Shown here piece after piece: positions 37,143 through 45,011 of a stretch of 64,000 nt of DNA. The stretch is from Burkholderiales bacterium (GTDB taxonomy: Bacteria > Pseudomonadota > Gammaproteobacteria > Burkholderiales > Burkholderiaceae_C), in contig JACRAZ010000077.1 of NCBI GenBank assembly GCA_016213205.1, positions 1 through 64,000 of the forward strand, read 5' to 3'. Below the pieces are notes generated by a model. It was not told the origin of the DNA. It did not search any database and saw only the letters and a program-made list of their open reading frames with translations. The translations under genes and the position numbers were made by a program. Positions within the stretch are counted from its first letter, which is position 1. Each line of letters begins with the position of its first letter.

Positions 37143-37909
37143 TGCCGCTCGAACTCTTCAACCGCGACGGTCACCGTTGCCTGATGTTCCATGACCTGTG
37201 CGACGCCGACGGCGACGCGGTGCAGGCCAACCAGTTCCTGATCGTCGATGGCGACACCGGCGCCATCATCGACCCCGGCGGCAACCTCGCCTACAGCGAG
37301 CTGTACCTCGCGATGACCCGGCACTTCCCGCCCTCGAAGCTGACGGCCATCCTGGCCTCGCACGCCGACCCGGACATCATTGCCTCGCTCGACCGCTGGA
37401 CCACCGCCACCCAGGCCCAGATCTACATCTCGACGATCTGGGAACGCTTCGTTCCTCACTTCTGCAAGCCCGGCAAGACCGAAGGCCGCGTGGTCGGCAT
37501 CCCGGATGCCGGCATGCGCATCCGCGTCGGCCGCAGCGAGCTGATCGCGCTGCCGGCGCACTTCCTGCATGCCGAGGGCAATTTCCAGTTCTACGACCCG
37601 GTGTCGCGCATCCTGTTCTCGGGCGACCTGGGCGTCTCCATGCTCAGCAGCGCGGCGGCCGGCAAGCCGGTGAGCCACCTCGCCGAAGTGCTGCCGCGCA
37701 TGGAAGCCTTCCACCGGCGCTACATGGTGTCCAACCAGGTGCTGCGACTGTGGGCCGACATGGTGGCGCCGCTGCCCATCGACATGATCGTGCCGCAGCA
37801 TGGCGCACCGCTGGCCGGTGCCGCGGTGGCCGAGTTCATCCAGTGGGTGCGCACGCTGCAGTGCGGCGTCGATCTGATGGGGCCGCAGAACTACCGCATG
37901 CCGGTGTAG
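37142..37909 (+). CDS. MBL-fold di-iron protein (ODP-like oxygen-binding)
   Basis: A 255-aa metallo-beta-lactamase-fold protein. The ligands expected for the di-iron centre of flavodiiron and ODP proteins are in place: H74, D76 and D78 (SHADPD), H143 (FLHAEGNF), D162 (FSGDLG) and H220 (VPQHGAP). There is no flavodoxin domain, so it resembles stand-alone oxygen-binding ODP proteins, some of which sense O2 for signalling. No kinase or chemotaxis gene is adjacent. It begins at ATG 37142, preceded by a Crp/Fnr-type palindrome and no clear ribosome binding site. An O2/NO sensor or reductase role is inferred. Confidence 0.85.
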   Translation: MPLELFNRDGHRCLMFHDLCDADGDAVQANQFLIVDGDTGAIIDPGGNLAYSELYLAMTRHFPPSKLTAILASHADPDIIASLDRWTTATQAQIYISTIWERFVPHFCKPGKTEGRVVGIPDAGMRIRVGRSELIALPAHFLHAEGNFQFYDPVSRILFSGDLGVSMLSSAAAGKPVSHLAEVLPRMEAFHRRYMVSNQVLRLWADMVAPLPIDMIVPQHGAPLAGAAVAEFIQWVRTLQCGVDLMGPQNYRMPV

Positions 37910-38252
37910 CAAGGGTGCCCCGGCCGCCTGGCGGCCACCCCCGAGGGGTTGATCAACCCCGACCGGGAAACCCGGATCGGGGTTGACGCTTCGATCCGCA
38001 TCGCGCTCCCCTGGCCGCTGCGCGGCCTGTCCCCTGCCGGGGGGGAACGCGCTGGCCTGCGCCCCTGGCCGCTGCGCGGCCTGTCCCCTGCCGGGGGGAA
38101 CCCGCTGGCCTGGGCCCCTGGCCGCTGCGCGGCCTGTCCCCTGCCGGGGGGGAACCTGCTGGCTTGCGCCGCCTGGCCGCTGCCGGGGACGCAGGACTCC
38201 CAGCGCCGTCGGGTCGTCGCCTGCGCGGTGCGCGCCGCGTAGGATGGGCCGC
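37910..38252. repeat. Dispersed repeat copy B followed by a tandem repeat array
   Basis: Gene-free. A 20-bp G/C block at 37917-37936 equals that after fpr. A perfect 16-bp palindrome GGGGTTGATCAACCCC lies at 37945-37960, then a CCGGG/CCCGG hairpin, and 37945-38040 aligns with copy A. From 38008 a unit of 53-54 bp (starting CCCCTGGCCGCTGCGCGGCC) is repeated at 38008, 38062 and 38115, with a cut-short fourth copy near 38170. Spacers do not differ between units, so this is not CRISPR. A TAGGA ribosome binding site for the permease gene stands at the end. Confidence 0.85.
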
Positions 38253-40763
38253 ATGTGGCGCCATCTGCTGCCCCTCTCGCTGGCCGAATGGCGCCATCAC
38301 CCGTGGCGTCATGCGGTGGCCTTGCTGGCGGTGGCGCTGGGGGTGGCGCTGGCCAGTTCGGTGCAGTTGATCAACCACTCGGCCCTGTCGGAGTTCTCGC
38401 AGGCCGTGCGCTCGGCCAACGGCGAGCCCGACGTGGTGCTGGCCGCCCACGGCCGCGAGGGCTTCGATGACGCGTTGTTCGCCAGCGTGGCGCTCGACGA
38501 GCGCGTGGCCGTCGCCAGCCCGGTGCTGGAACTCGACACCCAGGCCCGCAGCGCCGACGACGGCCCCCGCGTGCCGCTGCGCGTGACCGGCATCGATGCG
38601 CTGCGCGTGGGCACCATCGCGCCGGCGCTGCTGCCGCGGGTGGCCAGCGGCAGTGGCCCCAGCGCCTTGCTGGATCCGCAGGCGGTGTGGCTCAACGCCG
38701 CGGCACAGCAGCGCTTGCAGGTGCAGGCCGGGCAGACCGTGTGGCTGCAATCGGCCGGCGGGTGGCAGCCGCTGCGGGTGGCCGGCAGCGTGCCCACCGG
38801 CGGCGCGGCGCTGGCGGTGCTGGATGTCTCCACCGCGCAGGCGCGCTTCGGCCGCGCGGGCCGGCTCTCACGCATCGACGTGCGGCTGGTGGCCGGCGTC
38901 GACCGCGAGGCCTGGATCGCCGGGCTGGCGCTGGGCCCGCAGGTGCGCGTGGCCGGCGCCGACGAGGCCACCCAGCGCATGTCCAACCTCTCGCTGGCCT
39001 ACCGCGTGAACCTGGGCGTGCTGGCGCTGGTGGCGCTGCTGGTGGGCGGCTTCCTGGTGTATTCGGTGCTGGCCTTGTCGGTGGCGCAGCGCACGCCGCA
39101 GTTTGCACTGCTGGGCGTGCTGGGCCTGCCCGCGCGAGAACGCCGCACGCTGGTGCTGGTGGAAAGCGCGGCATTGGGCCTGGCCGGCAGCCTGCTCGGC
39201 CTGGTGCTGGGCAGCGGGCTGGCCTGGGCTGCGCTGCGGGTGCTGGGCGGCGACCTGGGCGGCGGCTTCTTCCCCGGGGTGGCGCCTACGCTGCGCTGGC
39301 CGTTGCCCATGCTCGCCGCCTGCGTGGCGCTGGGCACCGCCGCCGCGGTGGCCGGGGCCTGGTGGCCGGCCCGGGCCGCCGAACGGCTGGCCCCGGCACT
39401 GGCCCTCAAGGGCCTGGGCAGCGGCGGCACCCAGGCCCCGCCGGCCTGGCCTGGCCTGGCCGCGCTGGCCGCCGGCGGTGGGCTGGCGCTGCTGCCCCCG
39501 ATCGGCGGCTTGCCGCTGGCCGCCTATGCTGCGGTGGCGCTGCTGCTGGCCGGTGGCGTGGCACTGGTGCCGGCCACCGTGCACGCGCTGCTGCTGCGGG
39601 CCGGCACACCCACCGGCGCGCTGCCGCTGCTGGCACTGCGGCGCGCCCACCATGCGCGCCAGACCGCCAGCGCCACGGTGGCCGGCGTGGTGGCGAGCCT
39701 GGCGCTGTCGGTGGCGCTCACGGTGATGGTGTCGAGCTTCCGCGATGCCGTGTCCACCTGGCTGGACACCGTCTTGCCCGCCGAGTTGTACGCCCGGGGC
39801 AGCAGCAGCGCCGCGGCCGCCGAGCAGGCGGCCCTGCCGGCGGGCTTTGCCTCGGCCGCCCTGGCCTTGCCCGGTGTGAGCCGCGTGCAGGCGATGCGCC
39901 TGGTGCCCCTGCCCTTCGACCCCCGGTGGCCCGCGGTGACATTGATCGCCCGCGACCTGCCCGACCCTGCCGCCGCGCTGCCGCTGCTGGGCCCGCTGCT
40001 GCCCGCGCAGCAGGGTGAACTGGCCGTGTATGTCAGCGAGCCCGCGGCAGCGGTGTACCGCTGGGCACCGGGCGATCGCATCGTGCTGCCCCTGCCCGGT
40101 GGTCCGGTGCCCGCGCGCGTGCGCGGCCTGTGGCGCGACTATGCGCGCCAGTTCGGTGCCATCGCCATCGACCGGGCCGACTACCAGCGCCTGACCGGCG
40201 ACGCGCGGGTCAACGACCTCGCGCTGTGGCTCGCCCCCGGCGCCGCGCCGGCCGAGGTGGAGGCGGCGCTCAAGCGCCTGGCCGGCACCGAGCACCCGAT
40301 CGACACCGTCGGCACCACCGAGCTGCGCCGCCTCTCGCTGGCCATCTTCGACCGCAGCTTCGCGGTCACCCGGTACCTCCAGGCCGTGGCCATCGCGGTG
40401 GGCCTGGTGGGCGTGGCCGCCAGCCTGTCGGCCCAGGTGCTGGCCCGGCGCAAGGAATTCGGGCTGCTGGCCCACCTGGGGCTCACCCGGCGGCAGGTGA
40501 TCGGCCTGGTCACGCTGGAAACCCTGGCCTGGCTGGCAGCCGGCTGCGCGGTGGGCGTGGCCCTGGGCGTGGCGATCGCCGCGGTGCTGGTGCACGTGGT
40601 GAACCCGCAGAGCTTCCACTGGACCATGCCGATGCAGCTGCCCGGCCTGCCGCTGCTGTTGCTGGCCTCGGCGGTGCTGGCCGCCGGCGCCGCCACCGCC
40701 GCGTTGAGCGCACGCCAGGCCGCCTCGCGCCAGGCCGTGCTGGCGGTGAAGGAGGACTGGTGA
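38253..40763 (+). CDS. FtsX-like ABC transporter permease
   Basis: An 836-aa inner-membrane permease with two FtsX domains. The first helix is at about residues 20-42, then a large periplasmic domain, a membrane cluster (about 250-360), further helices around 400-480, a second periplasmic region (to about 690) and a final three-helix FtsX block. It fits the predicted lipoprotein/lipid-releasing permeases encoded with LolD-like ATPases and AttH proteins. I use ATG 38253 with TAGGA eight to nine bases upstream; ATG 38244 is possible. The next gene starts inside its stop (GTGA). Confidence 0.91.
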   Translation: MWRHLLPLSLAEWRHHPWRHAVALLAVALGVALASSVQLINHSALSEFSQAVRSANGEPDVVLAAHGREGFDDALFASVALDERVAVASPVLELDTQARSADDGPRVPLRVTGIDALRVGTIAPALLPRVASGSGPSALLDPQAVWLNAAAQQRLQVQAGQTVWLQSAGGWQPLRVAGSVPTGGAALAVLDVSTAQARFGRAGRLSRIDVRLVAGVDREAWIAGLALGPQVRVAGADEATQRMSNLSLAYRVNLGVLALVALLVGGFLVYSVLALSVAQRTPQFALLGVLGLPARERRTLVLVESAALGLAGSLLGLVLGSGLAWAALRVLGGDLGGGFFPGVAPTLRWPLPMLAACVALGTAAAVAGAWWPARAAERLAPALALKGLGSGGTQAPPAWPGLAALAAGGGLALLPPIGGLPLAAYAAVALLLAGGVALVPATVHALLLRAGTPTGALPLLALRRAHHARQTASATVAGVVASLALSVALTVMVSSFRDAVSTWLDTVLPAELYARGSSSAAAAEQAALPAGFASAALALPGVSRVQAMRLVPLPFDPRWPAVTLIARDLPDPAAALPLLGPLLPAQQGELAVYVSEPAAAVYRWAPGDRIVLPLPGGPVPARVRGLWRDYARQFGAIAIDRADYQRLTGDARVNDLALWLAPGAAPAEVEAALKRLAGTEHPIDTVGTTELRRLSLAIFDRSFAVTRYLQAVAIAVGLVGVAASLSAQVLARRKEFGLLAHLGLTRRQVIGLVTLETLAWLAAGCAVGVALGVAIAAVLVHVVNPQSFHWTMPMQLPGLPLLLLASAVLAAGAATAALSARQAASRQAVLAVKEDW

Positions 40764-41881
40764 GCCCGCGCCGCCGCGTATTGCTGGCCGGCCTGGCCGC
40801 GGCCGCATCGGCGCCGGCCCGCGCCACGCCGGCCGACGAGGACCGGATCGCGCCCGAGCGCGCGCTGCAGTTCCCGCGCGACCACGGTGCCCACCCGGGC
40901 AGCCGCATCGAGTGGTGGTACGCCACCGGCTGGCTGCAAGCGCCCGGCGCGCGCCGGCCCGCGGTGGGCTGGCAGCTCACCTTCTTCCGCAGCCGCACCG
41001 GCCTGGGCGGCAGCGACGCCGCCGATGGCGGCCGCTTCGTGCCGCGCCAGCTGCTGTTCGCCCACGCCGCGGTGAGCGAGCTGGCCGCCGGCCGCCATGT
41101 TCATGCGCAGCGCGTGGCCCGGTGGTCGGGCGATGCGGCCTGGCCCGAGGCCCATGCGCTGCGGGAGGACACCGGCCTCGCCCTCGGCCCCTGGCGCCTG
41201 CAGCGCGAGCCGGCCAGCGGGCGCTACCAGGCCCGCCTGCCGGCGCCCGAGGCCGGCTTCACGCTGGCCCTGACGCTCACGCCCACGCAGCCATTGCTGC
41301 TGCAGGGTGGCGCCGGCTTCTCGCGCAAGGGCCCGCTGCCGGCACAGGCCAGCCACTACTACACCCAGCCGCAGCTCGCGGTGAGCGCGCAGCTGCTGCA
41401 AGGCGGCAGCACCCGCACGCTGGCCGGCACCGGCTGGCTCGACCACGAATGGAGCAACGAGCTGATGCCCCCCGAGGCCGTGGGTTGGGACTGGATCGGC
41501 ATCAACCTGCACGATGGCGGCGCGCTCACCGCCTTCGTGCTGCGACAGCGTGACGGCAGCGCGGTGTGGGCCGGCGGCAGCCACCGCCCGCGCGGTGGCG
41601 CGCTGCGCGTGTTCGGCCCCGACGAGCTGCGCTTCACGCCGCAGCGCTGGTGGGCCAGCCCCAGCTCGGGCGGCCGCTACCCGGTGCGCTGGACCATCAC
41701 CACCCCGGTGGGCGACTTCACACTCGAAGCCCTGCTGGACGCGCAGGAACTGGACAGCCGCGCCAGCACCGGCGCGGTGTACTGGGAAGGGCTCGCGGCA
41801 CTCCGCGACGCCACCGGCCGCGAACTGGGCCTGGGCTACCTGGAAATGACCGGGCGCGTGGCCCCGCTGCGGCTGGGTTAG
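40760..41881 (+). CDS. AttH / carotenoid 1,2-hydratase-like lipocalin protein
   Basis: A 373-aa exported protein of the AttH/CrtC-like family, two lipocalin-type barrels. The N-terminus RRRVLLAGLAAAASAPARA is an export signal, possibly Tat. Family motifs: IEWWYATGWL, ASHYYTQPQL, GTGWLDHEWSNE and GWDWIGINLHDGG. The GTG start at 40760 overlaps the permease stop (GTGA), so the protein is made with the transporter. Members next to LolD/FtsX systems are thought to bind lipids or hydrophobic ligands; hydratase action on carotenoids is not implied. It shares a 4-bp overlap with the convergent GGDEF gene at the stops. Confidence 0.92.
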   Translation: MSPRRRVLLAGLAAAASAPARATPADEDRIAPERALQFPRDHGAHPGSRIEWWYATGWLQAPGARRPAVGWQLTFFRSRTGLGGSDAADGGRFVPRQLLFAHAAVSELAAGRHVHAQRVARWSGDAAWPEAHALREDTGLALGPWRLQREPASGRYQARLPAPEAGFTLALTLTPTQPLLLQGGAGFSRKGPLPAQASHYYTQPQLAVSAQLLQGGSTRTLAGTGWLDHEWSNELMPPEAVGWDWIGINLHDGGALTAFVLRQRDGSAVWAGGSHRPRGGALRVFGPDELRFTPQRWWASPSSGGRYPVRWTITTPVGDFTLEALLDAQELDSRASTGAVYWEGLAALRDATGRELGLGYLEMTGRVAPLRLG

Positions 41882-42735
41882 GCCTTGCCGGCGGCGCGGT
41901 GGCCGCCGAGCGGCGAGCCGCTGGTCGGGTTGCGGCGCGGCTGCACCGGTGCAGCCCGCACGCAGTTGCGGCCCGCGGCCTTGGCCTCGCGCAGCGCCGT
42001 GCCGGCATCGGCGATCACCGCATCCAGCGCGGCATGGTCGGGGCCGATGGCCGCGGCACCGATGCTCACCGTGGTGGTCACCGGCTGGCCATTGCAGCTG
42101 ATGCGCAGGCTGGCCACGCGTTCGCGGATGCGCTCGGCCACGTCCAGCGCGCCGATCGGGTCGGTGTGCGGCAGGTACAGCACCAGCACGCCGCCGCCGA
42201 AGCGCGCCAGCAGGTCGTACTGCCGCAGCATCGCCGACACCTGGCGGGTGATCTCGACCAGCACCGCATCGCCTGCGGTCTGGCCGACCTTGTCGTTGAT
42301 CTCGCGGAAGCGGTCGAGGTCGACCATCAGCAGCGCGGCATCCTCGCCATGGCGGCGGATGCGTGACCATTCACGGTCGGCCGCGGCCACGAAATGGCGC
42401 TGGGTGAACGCGCCGGTGAGTTCATCGCGCGTGGCCGAGGCGTCCACCACCGGGGGCACCACCACCGAGCGCCGGCCATGGCGCCAGCCCAGCAGGATGC
42501 CCAGCGGCACCGTCACCAGCACCGCCAGCGCGCCACACGCGGCGCCCGCGCCGCGCTGGGGCACGCCCAGTGCCAGCGCCGCGGCCTCGCCGAGCGCGGC
42601 GCCCACCAGCAGCGCCGCCGGCAGCAACACCGCCTGCAGCGTGCCCAGGGCAAGCCCGCCCGCCGGCGCCTGCTGAGAGGGGCTGGAAGGGCTGCCCGCA
42701 CGGGCAGTGTCGGCAGCGGCAGGATCGTTCTTCAT
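41878..42735 (-). CDS. Membrane GGDEF-domain protein with degenerate active site
   Basis: A 285-aa protein with two hydrophobic segments (about residues 30-57 and 65-83) and a C-terminal GGDEF domain. The magnesium-site segment LMVDLDRFREIND is present (D139, N147), but the signature GG(D/E)EF reads GGGVL (180-184), so both acidic residues are lost and cyclase activity is unlikely. The inhibitory I-site RxxD is kept (R171, D174), five residues before the motif, so it may be a c-di-GMP receptor. Start at ATG 42735 (MKNDPAAADT); an ATG further upstream has a weak case. It shares a 4-bp stop overlap with the AttH gene. Confidence 0.87.
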   Translation of the reverse strand: MKNDPAAADTARAGSPSSPSQQAPAGGLALGTLQAVLLPAALLVGAALGEAAALALGVPQRGAGAACGALAVLVTVPLGILLGWRHGRRSVVVPPVVDASATRDELTGAFTQRHFVAAADREWSRIRRHGEDAALLMVDLDRFREINDKVGQTAGDAVLVEITRQVSAMLRQYDLLARFGGGVLVLYLPHTDPIGALDVAERIRERVASLRISCNGQPVTTTVSIGAAAIGPDHAALDAVIADAGTALREAKAAGRNCVRAAPVQPRRNPTSGSPLGGHRAAGKA

Positions 42736-42875
42736 GGACCGTTCATTCGACCACAAACCGCTTCGGCTTGAGCGTGAAATTCGCATTCGGCGAGCACTTG
42801 TTGATTGTCAAACCCCATCCGGCACCACAGGAAGAGACTGCTCGGAGACCCCATCGCAACAACAGGAGACAGACC

Positions 42876-45011
42876 ATGGGCGAACTCCGCGTCATCGACT
42901 CGATCGAGGCCGCCGTCGACGTCGTGCTCGACACCGTGCAGGGCGACATCGTGCTGGGCATTCCGCTGGCCATCGGCAAACCCAACCCCTTCGTGAATGC
43001 GCTGTACCGGCGCATGAAGCCCAACCCGGCGCGCAAGCTCACGATCGTGACCGCGCTGTCGCTGGAAAAGCCGGTGGGCAAGAGCGAGCTGGAACGCCAC
43101 TTCCTCGAGCCGCTGGTCGAACGCGTGTTCGGCGACTACCCGGATCTGGACTACGTGAAGGACCTGCGCGGCCCCGGCCTGCCGCCGCACATCCAGGTGC
43201 GCGAGTTCTTCATGAAGACCGGCGACTACCTCGGCAACACCACCGCGCAGCAGGGCTACATCTCCACCAACTACACCTTCGTCGCACGCGACATGCTGCT
43301 GCAGGGCATGAACGTCACCGCGCAGGCCGTGGCCAGCCAGGGTGAAGGCGACGACTGGGAACTCTCGGTGTCCAGCAACCCGGACACGGTGTTCGAGGTG
43401 GTCGAGCGCTTCGCCGCCGAAGGCCTGCCCTTGCTGAAGGTGGGTGTGGTCAACAAGAAGATGCCCTTCATGCCCAATGGCGCGGTGGTGAAGCCCGGGT
43501 TCTTCGACATCGTGGTCACCGACCCGGCCGCGACGCACCAGCCCTTCGGCCCGCCCAACGGCAAGGTGAGCGCGGCCGACTACGCCATCGGCCTGCACGC
43601 CAGCAGCCTGGTGGCCGACGGCGGCACGCTGCAGATCGGCATCGGCTCGCTCGGCGACGCGATCGCGCAGGCGCTGATCGTGCGCGACCGGCATGCGCCG
43701 GAGTACCGCAGCATCATGGAGAGCATCTGCCCCGATGGCGTCGAGGGCCGCGAGTTCGGCCGCTTCGACCGCGGGCTGTACGGCTGCTCGGAGATGTTCG
43801 TCAACGGCTTCCTCAAGCTCATCGAGGCCGGCATCATCCGTCGCGAGGTGTTCGGCGACACGGTGCTGCAGCAGTTGCTCAACGACGGCCGCATCGAAAG
43901 CGAGATCGTCACGCCCAAGACGCTGCGCGCCCTGCTCGATGCACGGCGCATCGGCTCGCCGCTGTCGGCCGACGACCTGGCCTTCCTGACCGAGTTCTCG
44001 GTCTTCAAGCCCGGCGTGCGCATCGACGGCGACCAGCTCGTGGCCGCCGACGGCACCCGCCTGGCCAACGACCTGCGCAGCGAACCCGGCTTCGACGCGG
44101 TGGCCAGCACGCTGCTGGACACCCGGCTCGCGCACGGCATCTTCATGACCGGCGGCTTCTTCCTCGGGCCCAACGACTTCTACGAGCGCCTGCGCACCAT
44201 GCCGCCGCAGGACCTGGCGAAGATCGACATGACCCGCATCGACTTCATCAACCAGCTCTACGGCAAGCACGCTGGTGAAAGCGAGCTCAAGCGCGTGCAG
44301 CGCACCAAGGCGCGCTTCATGAACACCACGATGAAGGTGACGCTGCTGGGCGCGGCCGCCTCCGATGCGCTGGAATCGGGCCAGGTGGTCTCCGGCGTGG
44401 GCGGGCAGTACAACTTCGTGGCGATGGCGCACGCCATTCCCGATGCACGCTCGATCCTGATGCTGCGCGCCACCCACGACAACAAGGACGGGTTCAAGAG
44501 CAGCATCGTCTGGAGCTATGGCAACGTGACGATCCCGCGCCACCTGCGCGACATCGTGATCACCGAGTACGGCGTGGCCGACATCCGTGGCCAGGCCGAC
44601 GGCGAGGTGATCAAGCGCCTGATCGCGATTGCCGACTCACGCTTCCAGCCCGAGCTCATTGCCCAGGCCAAGGCGCACGGCAAGCTCGACCCGCACTACG
44701 AGTTGCCGGCGCGCTACCGCGAGAACCTGCCCGAGGCGCTGGAGGCCAGGCTGCAGCCCTGGGCCAAGGCCGGGTTGCTGCCGCCGTTCCCGTTCGGCAC
44801 CGACCTCACGCGCGACGAACTGCACATCGTGATGGCGCTCAAGCGCATGAAGCACGCCGCCGAGCACCCGGTGGAGCTGGTGACCATGGCCGTCAAGAGC
44901 CTGTGGGAGCACAAGGAGGCGCCTCACGCCTACCTCGAGCGCCTGGGCCTGGACGACGCGCACAGCTTCAAGCAGATGTTCATCCGCAAGCTGTTCGCAG
45001 GCAACCTCTAG
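42876..45011 (+). CDS. Acetyl-CoA hydrolase/transferase family protein
   Basis: A 711-aa enzyme of the long acetyl-CoA hydrolase/CoA-transferase type seen in Burkholderiales, about 200 aa longer than the classic form. The Rossmann-like N-terminal half has VLGIPLAIGKPNPF and the C-terminal CoA-transferase half has GIGSLGDAIAQAL, GVGGQYNFVAMAHA and VWSYGNVTIPRHLRDIVITEYGVADIRG. It could interconvert acetyl-CoA and acetate or move CoA between acids; the partner acid is not known. AACAGGAG precedes ATG 42876. Its stop overlaps that of the convergent EmrB gene by 4 bp. Confidence 0.9.
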   Translation: MGELRVIDSIEAAVDVVLDTVQGDIVLGIPLAIGKPNPFVNALYRRMKPNPARKLTIVTALSLEKPVGKSELERHFLEPLVERVFGDYPDLDYVKDLRGPGLPPHIQVREFFMKTGDYLGNTTAQQGYISTNYTFVARDMLLQGMNVTAQAVASQGEGDDWELSVSSNPDTVFEVVERFAAEGLPLLKVGVVNKKMPFMPNGAVVKPGFFDIVVTDPAATHQPFGPPNGKVSAADYAIGLHASSLVADGGTLQIGIGSLGDAIAQALIVRDRHAPEYRSIMESICPDGVEGREFGRFDRGLYGCSEMFVNGFLKLIEAGIIRREVFGDTVLQQLLNDGRIESEIVTPKTLRALLDARRIGSPLSADDLAFLTEFSVFKPGVRIDGDQLVAADGTRLANDLRSEPGFDAVASTLLDTRLAHGIFMTGGFFLGPNDFYERLRTMPPQDLAKIDMTRIDFINQLYGKHAGESELKRVQRTKARFMNTTMKVTLLGAAASDALESGQVVSGVGGQYNFVAMAHAIPDARSILMLRATHDNKDGFKSSIVWSYGNVTIPRHLRDIVITEYGVADIRGQADGEVIKRLIAIADSRFQPELIAQAKAHGKLDPHYELPARYRENLPEALEARLQPWAKAGLLPPFPFGTDLTRDELHIVMALKRMKHAAEHPVELVTMAVKSLWEHKEAPHAYLERLGLDDAHSFKQMFIRKLFAGNL

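Noticed and set aside
38008..38195. Tandem units as a CRISPR array
   Set aside because: The whole 53-54 bp unit is repeated, with no variable spacers, and no cas gene is present.
40760..41881. Carotenoid pathway gene (crtC)
   Set aside because: No other carotenoid gene is near; the AttH-type link to an ABC transporter explains the protein better.
42801..42811. TTGATTGTCAA palindrome upstream of the acetyl-CoA hydrolase gene as an FNR box
   Set aside because: The half sites TTGA and TCAA are only 3 bp apart; FNR/FixK boxes need a 6-bp gap, so it does not fit.
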